This document shows positions 1 to 5,695 of a DNA stretch of 9,262 bases, piece by piece. The translations under genes were made by a program, and so were the position numbers. Below the pieces are notes generated by a model. It was given only the letters and a program-made list of their open reading frames with translations. It was not told where the DNA came from and did not search any database. The stretch covers positions 1-9,262 of the forward strand of contig JAJZRM010000085.1 of assembly GCA_021802685.1 (NCBI GenBank). Direction: 5' to 3'. Every line of letters begins with the position of its first letter. The stretch's first letter is position 1. This DNA is from Deltaproteobacteria bacterium. GTDB lineage: Bacteria > Desulfobacterota > Deferrimicrobia > Deferrimicrobiales > Deferrimicrobiaceae.

Positions 1-2
1 TG

Positions 3-44
3 GCGGGACAATTGAACGATTCCACGAGCTGGTTCCGGATCTGA
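3..44 (+). CDS. C-terminal end of an upstream protein, possibly a methyl-accepting chemotaxis protein (partial)
   Basis: A frame open from the left edge encodes AGQLNDSTSWFRI and stops with TGA at 42-44. Only 13 residues are visible, so the family cannot be proved. The spacing of Leu and Ser residues and the final Trp-Phe-Arg-Ile resemble the end of chemoreceptor signalling domains, many of which finish in an aromatic-basic-aliphatic tail. A chemoreceptor beside flagellar genes would be normal. The frame starting at base 2 is also open, to 103, but it runs through the stem-loop and into the next gene's start, so it is the less likely one. Confidence is low for the identity and moderate that a gene ends here. 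Confidence 0.35.
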   Translation, partial: AGQLNDSTSWFRI

Positions 45-56
45 TCCTTTACCGGG

Positions 57-89
57 GCCTCGGGCCTCCCCCCGTGGGAGGCCCGAGGC
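57..89 (+). terminator. Strong stem-loop between the upstream gene and the HDOD gene
   Basis: The arms 57-70 and 76-89 are perfectly complementary over 14 bp, almost all G-C, around a 5-nt loop (71-75). The hairpin begins 12 nt after the upstream stop codon, where a terminator is expected. No T tract follows on either strand, so it is not a canonical intrinsic terminator. It could instead attenuate transcription or protect the upstream mRNA end. Its 3' arm also contains GAGG (85-88), the best Shine-Dalgarno-like sequence before the ATG at 100. Confidence 0.5.
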
Positions 90-99
90 GGGTGAGCAG

Positions 100-933
100 A
101 TGAGCGAGGCGGGGGGGCGGGAGATTCGGGAATTCGTGAACGGGATCTACCGGTCCCGCACGATCCCCTCGTTGCTCGGCAAGGTCCTCGCCCTCATCCG
201 CGATGAAAATTCCTCCCCGCAGGACCTCTTCCGCCTCATCTCCCACGACCAGGTGCTTGCGGAGCGCGTGATCCGTGTCGCGAACTCGGCGATTTTCGGC
301 CACTCCGGGAAGGTGCGGGGCCTCCAGCACGCGGTGATGTTCCTCGGGTACGAGCGGATCCGGTCGATCGCGCTGGGAATGGGCGTGATGGAGGTCTTCC
401 CCGGGCGGAATTCCCTCGATATCCAGAACCTGTGGATCCACGGCTACGAGGTCGCCTACATCTCCGCCGTCGTCTCCGACACGATCTGCATGGCCACTCC
501 CGACGAAAGCTTCCTGTCCGGCCTCCTCCACGACATCGGGCGGGTCATCTTTTTCGAAAAGGACCGGGAGCGGTACTACCGGATCGGGACGGATGACGAC
601 ATGCTGGAGCAGGAGATCGCGCTGTTCGGGTGCACCCACGCGGAAGCGGGAGGCTGGTACGCCGAAAACGTGGGAATCCCGGAGGAGATCGTGCATGCGA
701 TCCGGTACCACCACCGGCCTTCGGCGGCGAAGGGGAACCGGCTCAGCGTTTCCATCGTTTCCATCGCGGAGGGATTCTCCCGCACCCTCCGCCCGCGGAT
801 CGTCGACGACGGCATCTGGACGCCGGAACACGACGCCATCCTGCTCGAACTCGCCATCGGCGAGGATACCAAGCACGCGATCCGGCAAAAGCTCAGCGGG
901 CTCGAATATGATATAAAGGCATTCTTCCCGTGA
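100..933 (+). CDS. HDOD domain protein (HD-related output domain)
   Basis: This 277-residue protein is a single HDOD domain (roughly residues 15-215) with a short C-terminal extension. The N-terminal part has the family pattern TIPSLLGKVLALIRDENSSP, a helix ending HDQVLAERVIRVANSA, and FLGYERIRSIAL. The histidines and aspartate of an HD metal site are present in order: H114, H144-D145 (LLHDIG), H180 (THAEAGGWYAENVGIPEEIV) and H204-H205. Many HDOD proteins serve as signalling or scaffold outputs without a shown activity, so phosphohydrolase function is possible but unproved. There is no receiver, GGDEF or EAL domain and no membrane segment, so it is a cytoplasmic stand-alone domain. Such genes often sit among chemotaxis and flagellar genes in deltaproteobacteria. 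The ATG at 100 fits the usual HDOD N-terminus. The upstream GGTGA (91-95) is a weak, close ribosome site. Confidence 0.88.
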   Translation: MSEAGGREIREFVNGIYRSRTIPSLLGKVLALIRDENSSPQDLFRLISHDQVLAERVIRVANSAIFGHSGKVRGLQHAVMFLGYERIRSIALGMGVMEVFPGRNSLDIQNLWIHGYEVAYISAVVSDTICMATPDESFLSGLLHDIGRVIFFEKDRERYYRIGTDDDMLEQEIALFGCTHAEAGGWYAENVGIPEEIVHAIRYHHRPSAAKGNRLSVSIVSIAEGFSRTLRPRIVDDGIWTPEHDAILLELAIGEDTKHAIRQKLSGLEYDIKAFFP

Positions 934-943
934 GGGGCGGACG

Positions 944-1102
944 ATGGCGATCGAGGAGCTGAAATGCATCTTCCGGCCGGTTGCCATCCGCCGGGAGAAG
1001 GACGCCGACTCCTCCCGCCGCGGCAGGAAAGGGCCGCCTCCGCCGGAAGAAAAGGAAGAAAAACCGGACCCGGAAAAAGGGAAGGTGGATATCCGGGTAT
1101 AG
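944..1102 (+). CDS. Small uncharacterised protein, 52 residues, Pro/Glu/Lys-rich tail
   Basis: ATG at 944 is preceded by GAGGGG (932-937) at good spacing, begins 10 nt after the HDOD stop, and ends at TAG 1102, 4 to 7 nt before the next gene. This arrangement supports a real gene. The product begins MAIEELKCIFRPVAIRREKD, which could form a short ordered head. A charged, low-complexity stretch follows (about residues 24-46, with four consecutive prolines at 31-34 and many Glu and Lys), and the protein ends GKVDIRV, a possible beta strand. There is one cysteine (C8), no signal peptide and no membrane segment. I do not recognise the family. The position, between an HDOD gene and a DUF2802-like gene ahead of flgF, suggests a flagellar or motility accessory role, but that is inference from context alone. 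Confidence 0.62.
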   Translation: MAIEELKCIFRPVAIRREKDADSSRRGRKGPPPPEEKEEKPDPEKGKVDIRV

Positions 1103-1109
1103 GACAATG

Positions 1110-1472
1110 ATGCCGATGTGGAAAGGCATGTTTCAGAAAAAGGGCGCCCCTGCGGCCGATCCGGCCCGCGAACGCCTCACCCTCGAGCTCGCCGAGATCG
1201 AGGAGATCGCCGGGAAGCTCTTCCGGAGGATGGAGGAGCGGATCGAGGCGCTGAAAACCCTCGAGGCCCGGCTCGACGAGAAGGCGCGGCGGGTCGAATC
1301 GCTCGTGGCGAAGGCGGCGAGCATCGGAGCCGTCAACGGCGACGCGGTCGAGACGCGGCGCCGGGGGGTCATCGCCTTGGCGCAGAAAGGTCTGAAAGTC
1401 GACGAGATCGCCGAGATTTTTGACATGACCAAGGGCGAAGTGGAACTCGTCCTGAACCTCCGCCGCTCCTAA
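1110..1472 (+). CDS. Coiled-coil protein with C-terminal helix-turn-helix, DUF2802/SwrB-like
   Basis: The 120-residue product has two parts. Residues about 20-72 form a charged, heptad-like helix (ERLTLELAEIEEIAGKLFRR onward). Residues about 84-118 (RRGVIALAQKGLKVDEIAEI, then FDMTKGEVELVL) match the small helix-turn-helix module seen in DUF2802/DUF6115-type proteins of flagellar clusters and at the end of Bacillus SwrB. SwrB promotes assembly of the flagellar export gate, so a flagellar assembly role is a reasonable inference. The related proteins I know usually start with a membrane helix. None is visible here, so this version looks soluble. The start is uncertain. ATG codons lie at 1107, 1110 and 1116; AGGA (1101-1104) is 5 nt before the one at 1110, which I chose. 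A longer in-frame start at 981 would overlap the preceding small gene and adds an Arg/Lys-rich stretch unlike the family. Confidence 0.72.
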   Translation: MPMWKGMFQKKGAPAADPARERLTLELAEIEEIAGKLFRRMEERIEALKTLEARLDEKARRVESLVAKAASIGAVNGDAVETRRRGVIALAQKGLKVDEIAEIFDMTKGEVELVLNLRRS

Positions 1473-1487
1473 GCCTCTTCCGCAACC

Positions 1488-1500
1488 GGCAAAAATTGCC
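1488..1500. promoter_or_regulatory. AT-centred dyad, candidate activator site upstream of flgF
   Basis: The sequence GGCAAAAATTGCC has perfect 5-bp arms (GGCAA and TTGCC) around AAA. Its centre (1494) lies about 128 bp before the predicted sigma-54 start at 1622, within the usual range for enhancer-binding activators. The layout is similar in style to FleQ-type sites with A/T-rich centres, but the match is loose. It is assigned by position and symmetry only. Confidence 0.35.
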
Positions 1501-1503
1501 CCC

Positions 1504-1520
1504 GGGGAAAAGTTTTCCCC
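1504..1520. promoter_or_regulatory. 17-bp perfect palindrome upstream of flgF, candidate activator site or weak terminator
   Basis: GGGGAAAAGTTTTCCCC is symmetric about G1512, with 8-bp arms. It is centred 18 bp from the preceding dyad and about 110 bp before the predicted sigma-54 start, so the two could form paired activator sites. As RNA it would make a 7-bp stem with a 3-nt loop 31 nt after the DUF2802-like stop codon, but no T tract follows, which argues against a normal terminator. Confidence 0.4.
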
Positions 1521-1594
1521 TTGAAGGTCGAGCCTTCCGTCCCTTTTCCCGCCGGATCCGTCCCGATGGCGCTGTTTCCGCAGGCCTTGCGGGG

Positions 1595-1611
1595 TTGGCA
1601 TCAAGATTGCT
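1595..1611 (+). promoter_or_regulatory. Sigma-54 (RpoN) promoter for the flgF operon
   Basis: TTGGCATCAAGATTGCT matches the sigma-54 consensus (TGGCAC, spacer, TTGCA/T) with the required 10 nt between the GG (1597-1598) and GC (1609-1610) elements. The only core deviation is T for C at the sixth base of TGGCAC. Taking C1610 as -12, transcription should begin near 1622. The site lies just before the rod and ring operon, and sigma-54 control of hook-basal body genes is common in polar flagellates. The start point falls almost on the flgF start codon. Confidence 0.8.
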
Positions 1612-1623
1612 GTTCCTTTGGCC

Positions 1624-2334
1624 ATGTACAAAGGGATCTACATCGCCCTGTCCGGGTCGGTCCTGAAACAGGGTCAGCTCGACGTCCTGTCGAACAACAT
1701 CGCCAACGCGAACACCGTGGGGTTCAAGAAGGAGCGTTCGTCGTTCCGGGAATTCCTCGTCTCCGGGATCAGCGGCGCCCCGGAAAGCGACGACGGGCGG
1801 GCGATGACCGACCTGTCCGAGGTCAAGACCGACTTCGGGGCGGGGAACCAGTTCGCGACCGGCAATTCCCTCGACGTCGCCATCGACGGCAAGGGGTTCC
1901 TCAGCCTCGAGGGCGGCCGCTACACGCGGAAAGGCGACCTGCGGGTGGGCAAGGACGGGTTCCTCGTCACCCAGGCGGGCCGGCGGGTCCTGGGCTCCGA
2001 CGGCCCGATCCAGCTGCCCCCCGGCAAGGCGGATATCCTTCCGACGGGCGAAGTCCGGGTCGACGGGACGACGATCGGCACTCTCCGGGTCGTCGATTTC
2101 GAGGACTCCGGCGCCCTGGCGGAACTTTCGGACGGGGAGTACGCGACGGCCCAACCTCCGGTCCCGTCGGCCGCGGCGGTGGCCCCGGGGCATCTCGAGG
2201 CGTCCAACGTCGAAGTGGTGAAGGAGATGGTCCAGATGATCTCGACGCTCAGGGAGTTCGAGATGTACCAGAAGGCGATCAAGGCGTTCGACGACGCGGC
2301 GGCCCGGGTCAACGGCGAAATGGCGAAGGTATAG
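1624..2334 (+). CDS. flgF: Flagellar basal-body rod protein FlgF
   Basis: FlgF is a proximal rod subunit exported by the flagellar type III system and polymerised in the periplasm. The 236-residue product opens with MYKGIYIALSGSVLKQGQLD and continues into SNNIANANTVGFKK, the flagellar rod N-terminal helix and loop. A central FlgE/F/G-type beta domain follows (about 75-165, with NSLDVAIDGKGFL and YTRKGDLRVGKDGFLV). The C-terminal helix carries LEASNVEVVKEMVQMISTLR, the paired rod/hook C-terminal motif. Its order before a longer, canonical FlgG and its length support FlgF. A TTG at 1618 is in frame and would add two residues, but the family alignment and the predicted transcription start (about 1622) favour ATG 1624. 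No Shine-Dalgarno sequence precedes it. Confidence 0.93.
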   Translation: MYKGIYIALSGSVLKQGQLDVLSNNIANANTVGFKKERSSFREFLVSGISGAPESDDGRAMTDLSEVKTDFGAGNQFATGNSLDVAIDGKGFLSLEGGRYTRKGDLRVGKDGFLVTQAGRRVLGSDGPIQLPPGKADILPTGEVRVDGTTIGTLRVVDFEDSGALAELSDGEYATAQPPVPSAAAVAPGHLEASNVEVVKEMVQMISTLREFEMYQKAIKAFDDAAARVNGEMAKV

Positions 2335-2369
2335 GCGAAAACGAAGAGACGATATAACGGGAGGCGGGC

Positions 2370-3158
2370 ATGATCCGGTCACTGTACACGGCGGCGACGG
2401 GGATGGAAGCGCAGCGGCTGAACATCGACGTGGTGGCGAACAACCTCGCCAACGTGAACACCACCGGGTTCAAGCGCGCCCGGGCCGATTTCCAGGACCT
2501 TCTCTACCAGGACGTGAAGGAGCCGGGGGCGGAATCGGCCGAAGGTTTGCAGATCCCCTCGGGGATCCAGGTGGGTCTCGGCGTCCGGACCGTGGCCGTC
2601 CAGAAGATCTTCGAGCAGGGCGATTTCGTGAGCACCGGGAACCAACTCGACCTCGTGATCGAGGGCGACGGTTTCTTCCAGGTTCCGAAGCCGGACGGCG
2701 AAATGGCGTACACGCGCGCCGGAGCCTTCAAGCTCGACAGCGAGGGGCGGGTCGTTACCTCCGACGGCTACCCCGTCGAACCCGCCCTGACGATTCCGAC
2801 CAACACGACCAGCATCACCGTCGGGACGGACGGAAAGGTCACCGTCACGCAGGCGGGGAGCAACACGCCCAGCGAAGTCGGCCGCATCACCCTCGCGCGG
2901 TTCTCGAACCCGGCAGGGCTCAAATCGATCGGGCGGAACCTGTTCACGGCGACCGACTCCTCGGGCGAGGCGATCACGGGGAACCCCGGCGCCGACGGGA
3001 TGGGCACGGTCGCACAGGGGTTCCTCGAGAACAGCAACGTGAACGTCGTCGAGGAGATGGTCAACATGATCGTGAGCCAGAGGGCCTACGAGATCAATTC
3101 GAAGGCGGTCACGGCCTCCGACGAAATGCTCCAGGTCATCAACAACCTGATCCGATGA
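2370..3158 (+). CDS. flgG: Flagellar basal-body distal rod protein FlgG
   Basis: FlgG forms the distal rod, the drive shaft that passes through the P and L rings. The 262-residue protein is canonical. It has an N-terminal rod domain (MIRSLYTAATGMEAQRLNID, then NNLANVNTTGFKRARADFQD), a FlgG-type segment DLLYQDVKEPGAESAEG ending in the conserved QVGLGVRT, and a central beta domain (GNQLDLVIEGDGFFQV, YTRAGAFKLDSEGRVV). The C-terminal helix LENSNVNVVEEMVNMIVSQR is followed by AYEINSKAV. The ATG has a strong GGGAGG site (2359-2364) 5 nt upstream, the best ribosome site in this operon. It lies 35 nt after flgF and overlaps flgA by four bases (ATGA). Confidence 0.97.
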   Translation: MIRSLYTAATGMEAQRLNIDVVANNLANVNTTGFKRARADFQDLLYQDVKEPGAESAEGLQIPSGIQVGLGVRTVAVQKIFEQGDFVSTGNQLDLVIEGDGFFQVPKPDGEMAYTRAGAFKLDSEGRVVTSDGYPVEPALTIPTNTTSITVGTDGKVTVTQAGSNTPSEVGRITLARFSNPAGLKSIGRNLFTATDSSGEAITGNPGADGMGTVAQGFLENSNVNVVEEMVNMIVSQRAYEINSKAVTASDEMLQVINNLIR

Positions 3159-3847
3159 TGCGCGCGCGCGGCATACGGCGGGCGGCGCGGAACGGTTTCC
3201 TCCTCCTCGCCCTCGCGGCGGCGGTTCTCGTTCCCGCCTCCGCGTTCGCGGCCGGCCCGAAGGCGGCGGAGATCCTGCGGTCCCATGTTCTCGAACAAAG
3301 GCCCTGGGCGGACGTCGAACTGCGCAACCTCTCCCTGGACAAGGAACCGCCCGCCGGGATTCCGAGCCGGATCGTCGTCCGGAACGGGCTTCCGGGACGG
3401 ACCGTCTTCGCGATGGAATACGCCGGCGGCACGGTCGTGACCGCGACGGCCAACGTCGTCGCGTTCGAGGAGATCGTCGTCACGGCGCGGCCCCTGGGGA
3501 GGAACCGCCCCCTCGCGGAGGACGACGTGTGCCTGGCCCGGAGGGAACTGGGGAGGATCCCCCCCGGCGCATTGCGGGATCCGAAGGCGGTCCTCGGAAA
3601 AACGTTGACCCGGGCGGTCGGCGCGAACCTTCCGGTGCTGCCCCGGTACCTTGCCGGCTCCACGCTTGTTCCGCGGGGCCGGAAAGTGACGCTCGTCGCG
3701 GAAAGCGGGGGGATGCGGATCGCCACCCACGGGGAGACGCGCGAGAACGCCTTCGTCGACGCCGCCGTGAAAGCGGTCAACCTCGCATCAAAGAGGACGG
3801 TCACGGGGATCCTGGTCGATGAAAACACGGTCCATGTCGGTTTTTAA
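3155..3847 (+). CDS. flgA: Flagellar P-ring assembly chaperone FlgA
   Basis: FlgA is a periplasmic chaperone that helps FlgI polymerise into the P ring around the rod. The 230-residue product starts with a basic region and a hydrophobic helix (about residues 14-27), with a likely signal peptidase site at AFA/AG after residue 32. The C-terminal half (about 105-229) matches the SAF-like FlgA domain: ARPLGRNRPLAEDDVCLARR, a 'vLGKTLTRAVGANLPVLPRYL' type region at 146-166, GRKVTLVAESGGMRIATHGE and a final EN.VHVGF strand. The start overlaps the flgG stop as ATGA and lacks its own ribosome site, so its translation is probably coupled to flgG. Its place directly upstream of flgH and flgI suits co-synthesis with its client FlgI. 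Confidence 0.93.
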   Translation: MMRARGIRRAARNGFLLLALAAAVLVPASAFAAGPKAAEILRSHVLEQRPWADVELRNLSLDKEPPAGIPSRIVVRNGLPGRTVFAMEYAGGTVVTATANVVAFEEIVVTARPLGRNRPLAEDDVCLARRELGRIPPGALRDPKAVLGKTLTRAVGANLPVLPRYLAGSTLVPRGRKVTLVAESGGMRIATHGETRENAFVDAAVKAVNLASKRTVTGILVDENTVHVGF

Positions 3848-4526
3848 GGTCGTTTTCGCCGCGCTCTGCGCGGGAATGATGACGGCTGCGTGCGCGACGG
3901 CTCCGAAGCTTCCGCCGCCGCCGCCGAAGTACGTCCACCAGGAGAGGGCGGCGGAGGCGAGGACGGCCAACTCCCTCTGGAGCGAGGGGGGAGGGCTGGT
4001 GGAGGACTTCCGGGCGAGGAGGGTCAACGACCTGCTCACCATCAACGTTTTGGAGAGCATCTCCGGCTCCGGAGCCGCCGACACGGCCGCGGCGCGCACG
4101 TCCTCCATGGACGCGAGCGTCTCCGGTTTCTTCGGCGCCCCGTTGAACCTGGGGCTGCCGAACCTGTACGGGAAAGGGAACACCTTCTCTCCCTCGGTGA
4201 GCGGTTCGATGGAGAACGATTTCAAGGGAACCGGGTCGACGAACCGGACGGGCAGCATCGTCGGCACGATCACGGCCCGCGTCGTGGAGGTGATGCCGAA
4301 CGGCACCCTCTCGGTCGAGTCGCGCAAGGACATCACGATCAACAACGAGAAGCAGGTCCTGGTCCTCAAGGGCTCGGTCCGGCCCGAGGACATCTCCGTG
4401 ACGAACACGGTGTTGAGCAACAAGGTGGCCGACGCCGAGATCTTCCTGGTGGGGGACGGCGTCCTCCAGGACAAACAGAAGCAGGGTTGGCTCGTGCGAA
4501 TACTCGACGGCGTATGGCCGTTCTAG
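3819..4526 (+). CDS. flgH: Flagellar L-ring lipoprotein FlgH
   Basis: FlgH is an outer-membrane lipoprotein that forms the L ring bushing. The 235-residue product has a lipoprotein signal (KTRSMSVFKVVFAALCAG) with the acceptor cysteine at C25 in TAAC. Thr at -3 is unusual, since Leu is typical. A proline-rich tether (about 29-36) follows. The FlgH core includes SLWSEGGGLVEDFRARRVND, LLTINVLE, GTGSTNRTGSIVGTITARVV, MPNGTLSVES, and a C-terminal VTNTVLSNKVADAEIFLVGD ending in VRILDGVWPF, as expected for the family. The chosen start overlaps flgA by 29 nt. An in-frame ATG at 3834 would give a signal five residues shorter and a 14-nt overlap, and neither has a strong ribosome site (GGGGAT lies 8 nt before 3819). 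Confidence 0.94.
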   Translation: MKTRSMSVFKVVFAALCAGMMTAACATAPKLPPPPPKYVHQERAAEARTANSLWSEGGGLVEDFRARRVNDLLTINVLESISGSGAADTAAARTSSMDASVSGFFGAPLNLGLPNLYGKGNTFSPSVSGSMENDFKGTGSTNRTGSIVGTITARVVEVMPNGTLSVESRKDITINNEKQVLVLKGSVRPEDISVTNTVLSNKVADAEIFLVGDGVLQDKQKQGWLVRILDGVWPF

Positions 4527-4549
4527 GCCGCGCCGGGATGGGTGGGACG

Positions 4550-5695
4550 ATGACGACGGACCGCAGGAACCCCTCGCGGGACCCCGCCGCGAAAAGATCG
4601 GCGGCCGCCCTCCTGTTCGGCCTGGCGGCCGTCCTGCTTTTCGGGTACGCGGCGCCGTCCCGGGCGGAGCGGATCAAGGACCTCGCCGCCTTCGAGGGGG
4701 TGAGGGAAAATCCGCTGATCGGCTACGGACTCGTCGTCGGCCTCAACGGCGCGGGCGACAAAAAGGGACCGGTCACCCAGAGCACGATCAACATGCTGCA
4801 GCGCATGGGCCTGAGCATCAACTCGAGCGACATCAAGTCCAAGAACGCGGCCGCGGTGATGGTCACGGCGACGCTGCCGCCCTTCCCGAAGCCGGGCACC
4901 CGGATCGACGTCACGGTGTCGGCCATGGGCGACGCCAAGACCCTTCAGGGAGGAACGCTCCTGATGACCCCCATGAAGGGGGTCGACGGCAAGGTCTACG
5001 CGATCGCGCAGGGACCCGTATCCGTCGGGGGATTCGTGGGCGGCGGAGGAGGGTCCAAGGTCGTCAAGAACCATCCCACCGTCGGGAACGTCCCGGGCGG
5101 GGCGATCGTCGAAAAGGACCTCCCGTTCACGCTCGGAAAGGGAGACCATCTCCGGCTCTTCCTCCACCGGCAGGACTTCACGAACGCGTCCCGGATCGCG
5201 GCGAGGATCAACGAGGAGTTCGAGGGCGGCCCGGCGGCGGCCGTCGATTCCGCCACCGTCCGGATCGCGGTGCCGGATGCGTACCGGGTCCGCCTCCCCG
5301 AGCTGATCACCGTCGTGGAGGCGCTCCAGGTGCCGATCGACCTGCCGGCGCGCGTGACGGTCAACGAGAGGACGGGAACCGTCATCATCGGGGAAAACGT
5401 CCGGATCTCGCCCGTCGCCATCGCGCACGGGAACCTGACGATCGAGATCAAGACGGAGCTGCAGGTATCGCAACCTCGTCCGTTCGCGCCCGGGAAGGCG
5501 GAAACCGTCGTGGTCCCGCAGAAGCAGGTGACGGCGAACGAACCGAAGGCGGCGCTCGTCGATGTTTCCGGGGCGTCCCTGGGAGAGATCGTCCGCGGGC
5601 TCAACGCGCTCGGGGTCACCCCGCGCGACCTGATCGCCATCCTCCAGGCGCTTCGATCCTCCGGCGCCTTGCGGGCCGAACTGGAGATCCTGTAG
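4550..5695 (+). CDS. flgI: Flagellar P-ring protein FlgI
   Basis: FlgI polymerises in the periplasm into the P ring, anchoring the rod bushing to peptidoglycan. The 381-residue product carries a Sec signal peptide (hydrophobic core about 17-33, cleavage likely after SRA at residue 39). The mature protein then begins ERIKDLAAFEGVRENPLIGY, the diagnostic FlgI N-terminus, and goes on to GLVVGLNGAGDKK. Other family stretches are TLLMTPMKGVDGKVYAIAQG, GAIVEKDLPF, RIAVPDAYR, TGTVIIGENVRISPVAIAHG and a C-terminal LGEIVRGLNALGVTPRDLIA. There are no cysteines, whereas enterobacterial FlgI has a DsbA-made disulphide, so oxidative folding is not needed here. ATG 4538 is an alternative start that adds four residues. 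I prefer 4550, with GGTGGG just upstream. Confidence 0.96.
   Translation: MTTDRRNPSRDPAAKRSAAALLFGLAAVLLFGYAAPSRAERIKDLAAFEGVRENPLIGYGLVVGLNGAGDKKGPVTQSTINMLQRMGLSINSSDIKSKNAAAVMVTATLPPFPKPGTRIDVTVSAMGDAKTLQGGTLLMTPMKGVDGKVYAIAQGPVSVGGFVGGGGGSKVVKNHPTVGNVPGGAIVEKDLPFTLGKGDHLRLFLHRQDFTNASRIAARINEEFEGGPAAAVDSATVRIAVPDAYRVRLPELITVVEALQVPIDLPARVTVNERTGTVIIGENVRISPVAIAHGNLTIEIKTELQVSQPRPFAPGKAETVVVPQKQVTANEPKAALVDVSGASLGEIVRGLNALGVTPRDLIAILQALRSSGALRAELEIL

Noticed and set aside
49..1107. A 352-codon minus-strand frame across the HDOD gene
   Set aside because: It is antisense to an HDOD gene with intact motifs. Its composition is Arg/Pro/Asp-rich and there is no supporting ribosome site or homology.
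981..1109. Longer start for the DUF2802-like protein
   Set aside because: It would overlap the 52-codon gene almost completely and adds a highly basic, low-complexity stretch. It lacks the AGGA ribosome site found just before 1107-1116.
1521..2357. A 278-codon plus-strand frame overlapping flgF
   Set aside because: It has an Arg/Gly-rich translation with no family features and lies out of frame over a clear flgF. It is a codon-bias shadow.
3890..4549. N-terminal extension of the flgI frame across the whole of flgH
   Set aside because: The frame is open through flgH, but its translation there is Gly/Arg/His-rich shadow sequence. The signal peptide and family N-terminus place the real start at 4550 (or 4538).
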